DNA of 8,344 bases from Gemmataceae bacterium (lineage in GTDB: Bacteria > Planctomycetota > Planctomycetia > Gemmatales > Gemmataceae). Below the pieces are notes generated by a model. The model had not been told where the DNA came from, made no database searches, and was given only the letters and a program-made list of their open reading frames with translations. Each line of letters begins with the position of its first letter. Position 1 is the stretch's first letter. The stretch is from NCBI GenBank assembly GCA_009691815.1, contig SIAL01000140.1, forward strand, positions 1-8,344. Reading direction: 5' to 3'. Positions 1 through 6,320 of this stretch are shown one piece after another. A program made the translations under genes and the position numbers.

Positions 1-224
1 GCCTTAAGGAAGCGGGCCAAGTGGTCCTGTTCAATCGGTTCCCAATACAGGCCACAAAGCAGGGTAATGGGATGTATGCGGGGGTGAACCTTTAACGCCT
101 CTCCCAAAAGAATGGCACTGTCCAGCCCACCGCTGATCAGAATGGCAATGTCCTGATTGGCCCGTTCGGCCAAGGATTCGGCATAGGATTCTGCCAGAGG
201 AGATGTGAAAGTATGGCTGGTCAT
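1..224 (-). CDS. QueC-like PP-loop ATPase, N-terminal part (cut by window edge)
   Basis: The first 74 residues are visible, reading leftward from an ATG at 222-224; the rest lies beyond the window. Residues 26-36 form a beta-strand followed by SGGLDS (31-36), the ATP-pyrophosphatase P-loop of the QueC/ExsB/asparagine-synthase type. These enzymes adenylate a carboxylate or amide substrate; QueC makes 7-cyano-7-deazaguanine (preQ0) in the cytoplasm. The stretch after the loop (GEALKVHPRIHPITLLCGLY) has the usual helix-strand order, but the DYGQRH-type motif of canonical QueC is not seen; CGLYWE stands in its place. From memory, planctomycete proteins annotated as QueC look similar. An alternative in-frame ATG at 249-251 would add nine residues (MGRLAINES); neither start has a strong Shine-Dalgarno. 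The gene is divergent from murB. PP-loop fold is near certain; the QueC substrate is inferred. Confidence 0.75.
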   Translation of the reverse strand, partial: MTSHTFTSPLAESYAESLAERANQDIAILISGGLDSAILLGEALKVHPRIHPITLLCGLYWEPIEQDHLARFLK

Positions 225-323
225 GCTTTCATTGATAGCCAACCTACCCATATCTGGCCGTCTTGCTGAAAAAAAGATAAGACAATCGACCTTCCTGGGC
301 TTAGGCCCTCCGGCTGGGAATCG

Positions 324-329
324 TATAGT
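324..329 (+). promoter_or_regulatory. Candidate -10 box for the murB operon
   Basis: TATAGT matches five of six bases of TATAAT and sits 45 nt before the murB ATG, in the 150-nt divergent gap between murB and the QueC-like gene. No good -35 is seen: the hexamer at 17-nt spacing (301-306, TTAGGC) is poor. Planctomycete promoter consensus is not well known, so this is only a candidate. Confidence 0.3.
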
Positions 330-374
330 AACTGGGTAAACCAATCATGCCAACCCAATAGGATCCACCGGACC

Positions 375-1259
375 ATGGAAGATACGGGAGCCTTCAAGGA
401 CCTTGGTTTTGTCCAGTTGAACCGAATGCTTGCCCCGTTCACCCATGCCCGGGTGGGTGGGCCCGCCGAGGTATTGGCCGAACCCCAAACCCGCGAGGAC
501 CTTGCCAAGCTGGTGCGAATCTGCACAGCGAATAAAGTTCCCCTCCGAATCCTAGGAGGAGGAACCAACCTTTTGATTCGTAGCGCGGGGGTGAGCGGGG
601 TGGTACTCCGGCTGGCCCAGCCTGAATTTCAACAGATCGAAATTACCGGGAAAACCGTTCGATGTGGCGCCGGTGCCGACACCCTCGACCTAATCAAAGC
701 TTCTTCGCGGGCGGGCCTAGGTGGCCTCGAATCCTTGGTAGGCTTTGCCGGCACCGTGGGCGGGGCCATCATCACCAATGCTGGGGACGCACGAAACGGC
801 ATTGGCCAACTGGTTCGCCGGGTGGAGGTCATGGACCATAGTGGCGAAATCGTCCTAAGGGACAGCGAAGAATTGCGCTTTGAAGACCATTCCAGCAATA
901 TCGACGAGCCGGTAATATTGTCTGTGGAACTGGTGCTTGAACCCACCGCAGAAACCCAGTTGGTAAGAAGATTGCGCCGGGCACTGATTCGCCGGATGGC
1001 GCACCAGCCCCCGGTGCATCAATCCGTGGGTCGCATTTTCCGGGATCCACGGGGGCTAGATGCCGCCGACCTTATTTCCAAAGCGGGTCTTGGCCGCACC
1101 AAACTTGGTGCCGCGGAAGTAAGTGACCGGAACGGAAACTTTTTCCTCACCAATCCCGGGGTGACCACGGAAGATATTCTTCGCCTTGCGGACCTTGTCC
1201 GGGAAAGGGTTCAGGAACGATTTCATGTCTCGCTTGAACGGGAAATCGCCGTCTGGTGA
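375..1259 (+). CDS. murB: UDP-N-acetylenolpyruvoylglucosamine reductase (MurB), active-site variant
   Basis: MurB reduces UDP-GlcNAc-enolpyruvate to UDP-MurNAc with NADPH and FAD, the second committed step of peptidoglycan synthesis, in the cytoplasm. The 294 residues match a short (type II) MurB. The FAD domain shows THARVGGPA (23-31), ILGGGTNLLI (59-68) and GFAGTVGGAIITNAG (123-137). The C-terminal substrate domain runs from about 190 to 294 and ends LEREIAVW, with a Glu (E290) at the expected catalytic position. Two other key positions look changed. The usual Y-R of F-x-Y-R-x-S is D171-H172 (in LRFEDHSSN), and the Ser or Cys of the G-S/C-x-F-K/R-x-P motif is R220 (in SVGRIFRDP). Start: the ATG at 375 is the only sensible one, with a weak AGGA 11 nt upstream. 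The 3' end overlaps the FtsQ-like gene by 35 nt. Family assignment is firm; activity is uncertain. Confidence 0.93.
   Translation: MEDTGAFKDLGFVQLNRMLAPFTHARVGGPAEVLAEPQTREDLAKLVRICTANKVPLRILGGGTNLLIRSAGVSGVVLRLAQPEFQQIEITGKTVRCGAGADTLDLIKASSRAGLGGLESLVGFAGTVGGAIITNAGDARNGIGQLVRRVEVMDHSGEIVLRDSEELRFEDHSSNIDEPVILSVELVLEPTAETQLVRRLRRALIRRMAHQPPVHQSVGRIFRDPRGLDAADLISKAGLGRTKLGAAEVSDRNGNFFLTNPGVTTEDILRLADLVRERVQERFHVSLEREIAVW
1213..1217 (+). promoter_or_regulatory. Ribosome binding site that sets the FtsQ-like start
   Basis: AGGAA lies inside the end of murB, 7 nt before the ATG at 1225. It favours that ATG over the in-frame TTG at 1186, which would give 13 more residues but has no such site. 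The arrangement suggests translational coupling to murB. Confidence 0.6.
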
Positions 1260-2130
1260 GGAAGACCGGCCAAACCCGGATAGGGAGGCCCCCCCCCCAG
1301 AAACCGGGAAAAAGTCCCGGGCCAAACGCAAAAACGGTTCCTCAAAAACCCAACCGGCCGATCCCAAAAACCAAACTGATGGCACCCCAATAGGATCCAT
1401 TGCCCCGGGGGGCTGGCCCGCATGGATCGTTCCCGTCCCTGCCCTTTTAGGCATGGCCTTTATCCTGTGCCTCGCCTGGTTTGGTACCAGAAATCCCGCC
1501 TTTGGTCCCAAAGTCATTCCCCTTCAGCAAATTCAAATTGCCCTACCCACATGGCTCAACCGGGTCCAATTCCTAGACGAAGTTCGCTACCTAAGCTCCC
1601 TTCCGTCAACAGTAGACCCCTCCCTAAAGGAAGATCTTTTTCACCTTAAAGCCGGCCTTGGAAAGCACCCCTGGGTCCGATCGGTCGATGCCCTAGACTT
1701 TCAAAATGAGGCCCTTACCGCAAAGGTCCAGTTTCGTACCCCGGTCCTAGAAGTAGGGGTCGATCCCGACAAAACCACCCGAGGTAATACTCGCTTTGTG
1801 GATGAGGCCGGCGTCCTTTTGCCCGTTGGCGACTTCCCGGGATTAACCCGGTTGGGAAATTTCGTGCCCGCCCCTCGCGGGGAACCGGGCCAACTCTGGG
1901 GCGATTCAGTGGTGGAAGGAGGGGCGGCTTTGGTGGGTTGGTTGACTCGTCAAACGCCCCCGCTTCGGCCGGCAGCAATCGAGGGAGTTCCTGGGGCTTG
2001 GCGCCTTCAGATTCAAGGCCACCCGGTTTTCTGGGGATCTGGAACCGACGGACCCAGCCGCCTTGCTTTTCTTAGGCTGGCTTTGGAAAGCGTCGGCCAA
2101 AACCTACCCATTGATGTGTCGGGAAAATGA
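1225..2130 (+). CDS. FtsQ/DivIB-like single-pass membrane protein with POTRA-type domain
   Basis: This 301-residue protein has the FtsQ/DivIB layout. A polar, Lys/Pro-rich cytoplasmic tail (1-63, including KKSRAKRKNG at 29-38) is followed by one membrane segment (about 64-86). The outer part has a POTRA-like region (about 115-176) with the hallmark GKHPWVRSV (146-154) and an RTPVLEV strand (171-177), then RFVDEAGVLLP (190-200), which resembles the FtsQ beta domain. FtsQ joins FtsB and FtsL in the divisome and couples division to septal wall synthesis. The gene overlaps murB by 35 nt, a classic dcw-cluster neighbour, but no ddl lies between them and no ftsA or ftsZ follows. The coding sequence holds a run of ten C's in the Pro-rich tail. 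The assignment rests on layout, short motifs and context. It could instead be another POTRA-bearing envelope protein, because planctomycetes lack most of the known divisome. Confidence 0.7.
   Translation: MSRLNGKSPSGEEDRPNPDREAPPPETGKKSRAKRKNGSSKTQPADPKNQTDGTPIGSIAPGGWPAWIVPVPALLGMAFILCLAWFGTRNPAFGPKVIPLQQIQIALPTWLNRVQFLDEVRYLSSLPSTVDPSLKEDLFHLKAGLGKHPWVRSVDALDFQNEALTAKVQFRTPVLEVGVDPDKTTRGNTRFVDEAGVLLPVGDFPGLTRLGNFVPAPRGEPGQLWGDSVVEGGAALVGWLTRQTPPLRPAAIEGVPGAWRLQIQGHPVFWGSGTDGPSRLAFLRLALESVGQNLPIDVSGK
1289..1298 (+). repeat. C10 homopolymer inside the FtsQ-like gene
   Basis: Ten consecutive C's encode most of A-P-P-P at residues 22-25 of the FtsQ-like protein, in its cytoplasmic tail before the membrane segment. 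It is the longest single-base run I see in the window. The SD-backed start and the downstream membrane/POTRA region are in the same frame as written, so the gene reads through. Gain or loss of one C would shut it off before the membrane segment. Confidence 0.9.
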
Positions 2131-2223
2131 GAACCAATGGGTTACCCGGGTACGGTTGGATGGCAAGCCTAGGATTTCTAGGTCAAGGAACCTTTTGCCC
2201 TCTATTGATTAACCGCCATCCTG

Positions 2224-2229
2224 TACAAT
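2224..2229 (+). promoter_or_regulatory. Candidate -10 box for the DUF1549/DUF1501 operon
   Basis: TACAAT matches five of six bases of TATAAT and is preceded by TG. The best -35-like hexamer, TTGATT at 2205-2210, is only 13 nt away, too close for a normal sigma-70 promoter. The site is 53 nt before the ATG at 2283. Low confidence. Confidence 0.25.
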
Positions 2230-2243
2230 ACTTAGGATGTGGT

Positions 2244-2270
2244 ATGTTGAAGTCGATTCCCCACAATTGA
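2244..2270 (+). other. Eight-codon reading frame in frame with the next gene, ended by TGA
   Basis: ATG at 2244 has AGGA 6 nt upstream (2234-2237) and encodes MLKSIPHN before TGA at 2268-2270. It is in the same frame as the cytochrome-like gene starting at 2283. It may be a leader peptide, or the original basic start of that gene's signal peptide cut by a stop codon, or chance. TGA ends murB and the FtsQ-like gene here, so it is read as stop. Confidence 0.3.
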
Positions 2271-2282
2271 AAGCTGCCTCAT

Positions 2283-4721
2283 ATGGTCGGTTTTTCACTG
2301 TTCATAGTGCTCCCTTTTTTCGCCCCTGCCGCGTTTCCAGAAGGCGTTAAACCCAAGGTTTTGGTAAATTACACCAAGGAGATCAAGCCCCTCTTGGCAC
2401 AACGATGCGTTGCTTGCCATGGCGAGGCTAGGCCACGAGGCGGCTTGCGTTTGGACACGGCCGCAAATGGCATAAAAGGGGGTAAAGCGGGATCGGCCAT
2501 TGTGGCGCTTAAGTCCGCCGATTCTCCTTTGATTATTGCCGTCCATGGAAAGGGGACCATTGAACGGATGCCTCTCAAACGCCCCCCGCTGAAACCGGAA
2601 GAAATTGCTTTATTGACCCGTTGGATCGATGAGGGGGCCGTGGCTCCTTCGGACGAGGTTCCCACCCGACTTGACCAAACCCATTGGGCCTTTATTGCGC
2701 CCGTTCGACCCGTGGTGCCGATCATCCCCACCAAAGGGGCCCATCCTATAGACGCTTTCATTGTTGATCGCCTCAAAAAAGCGGGGTTGGCTCCCTCGCC
2801 CGTCGCCGACAAAGCAACCCTGATTCGCCGTGTTAAACTCGATCTCGTTGGGCTTCCTCCCACACCCGCCGAGGTGGCCCAGTTTCTAGGTGACAACCAA
2901 CCAGACGCCTACGACCGTTTGGTGGATGGTTTTTTGGCATCGCCCCATTTTGGGGAACGGTGGGCTAGGCCTTGGCTCGACGCCGCCCGATACGCCGATT
3001 CCAATGGGTACAGTATTGATGCCCCAAGGTCCATCTGGAGCTATCGGGACTGGGTGATCAAGGCCTTGAATCGCGATCAACCCTATGACCACTTCCTCGT
3101 GGACCAAATGGCGGGGGATATGCGTCCTAACGCAACAATGGACCAAAAAGTGGCCACTGGTTTTCACAGAAACACTCAAATTAACCAAGAGGGTGGAATC
3201 GATCAGGAACAATTTCGGATCGACTCGGTCTATGACCGTGTCGCCACAACCTCCACCGTGGTTTTGGGCCTAACCATTGCTTGCGCCCAATGTCACGATC
3301 ACAAGTATGATCCGATTAGCCAACGGGAATATTTCAACCTTTTTGCGTTTTTAAACAGTGTTGACGAGCCGACCTTGGAATTTGCCTCGAACAAAGATTT
3401 TGAAGCCCGTGAAAAAGTTCGGAACGAAATCATCGACTACCACAAAAAGTTAAACGCGAAACATCCCGAAATTGTCGCGCAAATGAAGGATTGGGAATCG
3501 ACACTTTCCCCGGTTTTCAAAGTGGACCAACCGCCTGAAATCAAAGACTCCTTTGACCGGGCCGTGGATAAACGGACCGAAAACCAAATTCGCCTTCTGA
3601 CGGAGCTTTTCCTAAAAGATAGCAAAGATGCCAACTACATCGCTCACCTGAAATCCCTCAACGAAAAGCGTAAACGCGAGCCGAAATTCGATACCACACT
3701 CGTTGTTACCGAAAGGGAAAAACCACGCACCACCTACATCCACATCAATGGCGACTTCACCCGTAAAGGCGAGGATGTTGGTCCGGGGGTGCCCAAGGTT
3801 TTGCCCAGTCTTACGGCCCGTAATCCCAAGAAACCCGACCGGCTTGATTTCGCTCAATGGCTCGTGGATCCGGCCAACCCCCTAACCGCCAGAGTTGCGG
3901 TCAATCGACTTTGGCAATCCTATTTTGGCCGGGGACTGGTGGAGACCGAAAACGATTTCGGCACCCAAGGCACACCGCCAAGCCACCCGGAATTGCTGGA
4001 TTGGTTGGCCACTGAACTGATCGCCAAGCAATGGAGCTTAAAGGCTCTTCATCGGGAAATCGTTCTGTCCAGCACCTACAAACAGGCCTCCCAATCAAGA
4101 GCCGACCTTGACCGTGTCGATTCCGGCAATCGGCTGTTGGGCAGGCAATCGCGCCTAAGGCTCGAGGCCGAGTTGATTCGGGACAGCGCCCTTGCCGTCA
4201 GCGGTTTGCTCACGCCAACCATTGGCGGGCCCAGTGTCTTTCCGCATCAACCCGCCGGGGTAATGGAACTTGGCCAAATGAAGCGGCCCTGGAAGGTCAG
4301 CACCGGCCCCGACCGCTTTCGCAGGGGGCTGTATACCTTTTTTTGGCGTGCGACCCCGTTTCCCGCCATGCTGGCGTTTGACGCGCCAAACTCGTTTCAA
4401 ACCTGCACGAAACGCAATCGCTCCAACACCCCCATTCAAGCTCTAACCCTTTTGAATGACGCCTCGTTTCTTGAGTGCGCCAATGCCCTAGCCCTTAGGG
4501 CCGAAAAAGAGGGGGGCACAACCGATCCCGCCCGCATCGACTTTCTTTTCAAAGCCACCTTGGGCCGAGACGCCACCCCAACCGAAAAAGAAACCCTTGG
4601 GGAATTGCTCCGGGCGGAACGAACCGATGGGCAAACCAAGCTAACCAATCGTGAAAAAGCGGCCTGGTTGGCCATTGCCCGAGTGCTTTTGAACACCGAC
4701 GAATTCATTACCCGAGAATAG
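2283..4721 (+). CDS. PSCyt1 / DUF1549 (PSCyt2) / DUF1553 (PSD1) secreted cytochrome-like protein
   Basis: This 812-residue protein has the standard planctomycete three-part layout. A hydrophobic N-terminus (about 2-18, FSLFIVLPFFAPAAF) should export it, though it lacks the basic residue normal in a signal peptide. The PSCyt1 domain (about 29-115) has a haem-type CVACH (42-46), and Met in TIERMPLK could be the sixth haem ligand. DUF1549 (about 154-360) starts HPIDAFIVDRLKKAG, includes LVGLPPTPAEV and holds a second CxxCH, CAQCHDHKYDP (334-344). DUF1553 (about 520-785) includes RLDFAQWLVDPANPLTARV and NRSNTPIQALTLLND. The roughly 150 residues between them are charged and carry no inserted LamG or carbohydrate-binding domain that I can see. 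Only 16 nt separate it from the DUF1501 gene, so the two are probably cotranscribed. Function is unproven; periplasmic or surface redox or polymer-degradation roles have been suggested. Weak SD-like GAAAG precedes the ATG. Confidence 0.93.
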   Translation: MVGFSLFIVLPFFAPAAFPEGVKPKVLVNYTKEIKPLLAQRCVACHGEARPRGGLRLDTAANGIKGGKAGSAIVALKSADSPLIIAVHGKGTIERMPLKRPPLKPEEIALLTRWIDEGAVAPSDEVPTRLDQTHWAFIAPVRPVVPIIPTKGAHPIDAFIVDRLKKAGLAPSPVADKATLIRRVKLDLVGLPPTPAEVAQFLGDNQPDAYDRLVDGFLASPHFGERWARPWLDAARYADSNGYSIDAPRSIWSYRDWVIKALNRDQPYDHFLVDQMAGDMRPNATMDQKVATGFHRNTQINQEGGIDQEQFRIDSVYDRVATTSTVVLGLTIACAQCHDHKYDPISQREYFNLFAFLNSVDEPTLEFASNKDFEAREKVRNEIIDYHKKLNAKHPEIVAQMKDWESTLSPVFKVDQPPEIKDSFDRAVDKRTENQIRLLTELFLKDSKDANYIAHLKSLNEKRKREPKFDTTLVVTEREKPRTTYIHINGDFTRKGEDVGPGVPKVLPSLTARNPKKPDRLDFAQWLVDPANPLTARVAVNRLWQSYFGRGLVETENDFGTQGTPPSHPELLDWLATELIAKQWSLKALHREIVLSSTYKQASQSRADLDRVDSGNRLLGRQSRLRLEAELIRDSALAVSGLLTPTIGGPSVFPHQPAGVMELGQMKRPWKVSTGPDRFRRGLYTFFWRATPFPAMLAFDAPNSFQTCTKRNRSNTPIQALTLLNDASFLECANALALRAEKEGGTTDPARIDFLFKATLGRDATPTEKETLGELLRAERTDGQTKLTNREKAAWLAIARVLLNTDEFITRE

Positions 4722-4737
4722 ACTGGGACCCTTTGTC

Positions 4738-6201
4738 ATGAACCAAACCACCCTCCAAAATCCGCTTCTTGACCGGACCCGTCGTCACTTTTTCCGGGAA
4801 TGTGGCGTGGGCATTGGGTCCATGGCGCTCGGGGCCTTGGCCAATCAAAACCGTGCCAAGGCGCAAGCTGGCCCCAAGCCATTCACACAACCTTTCGCCC
4901 AGCCCAAGGGACATTTCCCGGGTAAGGCAAAAAGTGTGATCTACCTATTTATGGCGGGAGGACCGAGCCAACTGGAGCTTTTTGAATACAAACCCGAACT
5001 GCAAAAAATGTCGGGTAAACCGATTCCCGATTCCTTTACGGCCGGCAAACGATTCGCCTTCATGGATACCTTTTCCAAGGAAAAACCAAAACTGCTGGGC
5101 ACCCAGCGCAAGTTCAAACAACATGGAAAGTCCGGGGCCTATGTTTCGGAATTGTTGCCCGAGTTTGCCAAAATAGTCGATGAGGTGGCGATTCTTAAAA
5201 CCGTTGCCACCGATGTGTTTAACCATGCCCCCGCCAAACTCTTTGCCAACACCGGGTCCCAACAATTTGGCCGACCCAGCATGGGCTCTTGGGTTACCTA
5301 CGGCCTAGGCAGCGAGTCACAAAACCTGCCCGGGTTTGTCGTTTTGCAATCGGGACCGAGGGGCCCCCGTGGCGGGGCGGTGAATTGGGGTAGTGGCTTT
5401 TTGCCCACCGCCTTTCAGGGTGTTCCCCTAAGGTCGGCCGGTGAACCGATCTTGAACTTGGCAAACCCCAAAAGCGTTTCCAAATCGCAACAACAGCGGG
5501 CGGTCGAAGCCGTGGCCGCGCTCAATCAACAACGGATGGTCGCAACCGGGGATCAGGAAATCGCCACCCGTGTGGCCGCCTATGAAATGGCGTTTCGGAT
5601 GCAGACCAGCGCCCCGGACCTGATTGACTTTTCCAGCGAATCGGCTCATACCCTGGCCCTGTATGGGGTGGAACCGGGCACACCTTCCTTCGCGAGCCAA
5701 TGCTTATTGGCAAGGCGCATGGTCGAACGGGGCGTGCGGTTTGTCCAACTTTATCATTCCGAATGGGACCATCATGGGGGACCAGGCATTAGCCTGAACA
5801 AGGACCTCGATGTGACATGTCGGGATATTGACCGCCCCATGTCGGCTTTGATTTACGACTTGAAGGCGCGAGGTTTGCTTGACGAAACCTTGGTCGTTTG
5901 GGGGGGCGAATTTGGTCGTACCCCCATGGGCGAAATTCGGGAAAATACCGGGCGAAACCACCATATTGACACCTCCACCATGTGGATGGCGGGCGGCGGC
6001 ATAAAGCCGGGAATCGTTCATGGCAAGACGGACGAATTCGGCTTCGGCCCGGTCGAAGATCGGGTTCATATGCACGACATCCAAGCCACAATTCTAAATC
6101 AACTTGGCTTGGAACACACCAAGTTGACCTATCGGTTTCAAGGGCGCGATTTCCGCTTGACTGATGTCGAAGGTCAGGTTATTTCCAAAATCCTTGCTTA
6201 A
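4738..6201 (+). CDS. DUF1501 family protein, Tat-exported
   Basis: This 487-residue protein starts with a twin-arginine signal: TRRHFFREC (14-22), then a mildly hydrophobic stretch (GVGIGSMALGALA) and a likely cleavage site near AKAQA. Export in folded form through Tat suggests a cofactor or metal loaded in the cytoplasm. DUF1501 belongs to the alkaline phosphatase/sulfatase-like superfamily. Candidate metal or active-site residues are LYHSEWDHHGG (338-348, with H340, D344, H345, H346), WGGEFGRTP (388-396) and GRNHHID (405-411). The end, YRFQGRDFRLTDVEGQVI, is the family's usual C-terminus. Length is normal. It follows the PSCyt1/DUF1549/DUF1553 gene by 16 nt, its constant partner in this phylum, so the two may form one extracytoplasmic system. 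The substrate is unknown. No strong SD is seen; GGGA is about 10 nt before the ATG. Confidence 0.93.
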   Translation: MNQTTLQNPLLDRTRRHFFRECGVGIGSMALGALANQNRAKAQAGPKPFTQPFAQPKGHFPGKAKSVIYLFMAGGPSQLELFEYKPELQKMSGKPIPDSFTAGKRFAFMDTFSKEKPKLLGTQRKFKQHGKSGAYVSELLPEFAKIVDEVAILKTVATDVFNHAPAKLFANTGSQQFGRPSMGSWVTYGLGSESQNLPGFVVLQSGPRGPRGGAVNWGSGFLPTAFQGVPLRSAGEPILNLANPKSVSKSQQQRAVEAVAALNQQRMVATGDQEIATRVAAYEMAFRMQTSAPDLIDFSSESAHTLALYGVEPGTPSFASQCLLARRMVERGVRFVQLYHSEWDHHGGPGISLNKDLDVTCRDIDRPMSALIYDLKARGLLDETLVVWGGEFGRTPMGEIRENTGRNHHIDTSTMWMAGGGIKPGIVHGKTDEFGFGPVEDRVHMHDIQATILNQLGLEHTKLTYRFQGRDFRLTDVEGQVISKILA

Positions 6202-6216
6202 ACGACCAACCCCATT

Positions 6217-6260
6217 CCCGGCCCATGCGTCCTTGGGACTAAACCATTTCAAAAGCCGGG
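6217..6260. terminator. Possible stem structure in the convergent gap
   Basis: The 119-nt gap between the converging DUF1501 and TPR genes holds CCCGGC (6217-6222) complementary to GCCGGG (6255-6260), with a smaller CCCA/TGGG stem inside. A second short stem, GGTAA/TTACC, lies at 6270-6285. Neither has a T run, so a simple intrinsic terminator is not supported. Confidence 0.2.
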
Positions 6261-6320
6261 TTGTGCCGAGGTAAGACCCGTTACCGATCTTTGCGTCTTC
6301 TTTTCAGAAGGTCTCGAATT

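Larger units (their letters stand above)
2131..2282. other. Intergenic region between the murB operon and the cytochrome-like gene
   Basis: This 152-nt gap holds a small stem at 2168-2182 (CCTAG, five-base loop, CTAGG) without a following T run, so it is not a convincing terminator. A -10-like box (2224-2229) and a short reading frame (2244-2270) follow. The gap suggests that the gene at 2283 is transcribed separately from murB and the FtsQ-like gene. Confidence 0.5.

Noticed and set aside
347..361. A four-codon frame (MPTQ, then TAG) just upstream of murB
   Set aside because: Too short to mean anything and without a good ribosome binding site.
1186..1224. TTG start for the FtsQ-like gene adding 13 residues
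   Set aside because: No Shine-Dalgarno precedes it, while ATG at 1225 has AGGAA at 7 nt.
354..1399. The same 14-mer, CCCAATAGGATCCA, at 354-367 (just before murB) and 1386-1399 (inside the FtsQ-like gene)
   Set aside because: One shared 14-mer in 8.3 kb is only mildly unlikely by chance, the flanks differ, and one copy is coding.
1056..1517. A 153-codon minus-strand frame across the murB/FtsQ-like junction
   Set aside because: It lies opposite two well-supported genes and its translation has no recognisable motif.
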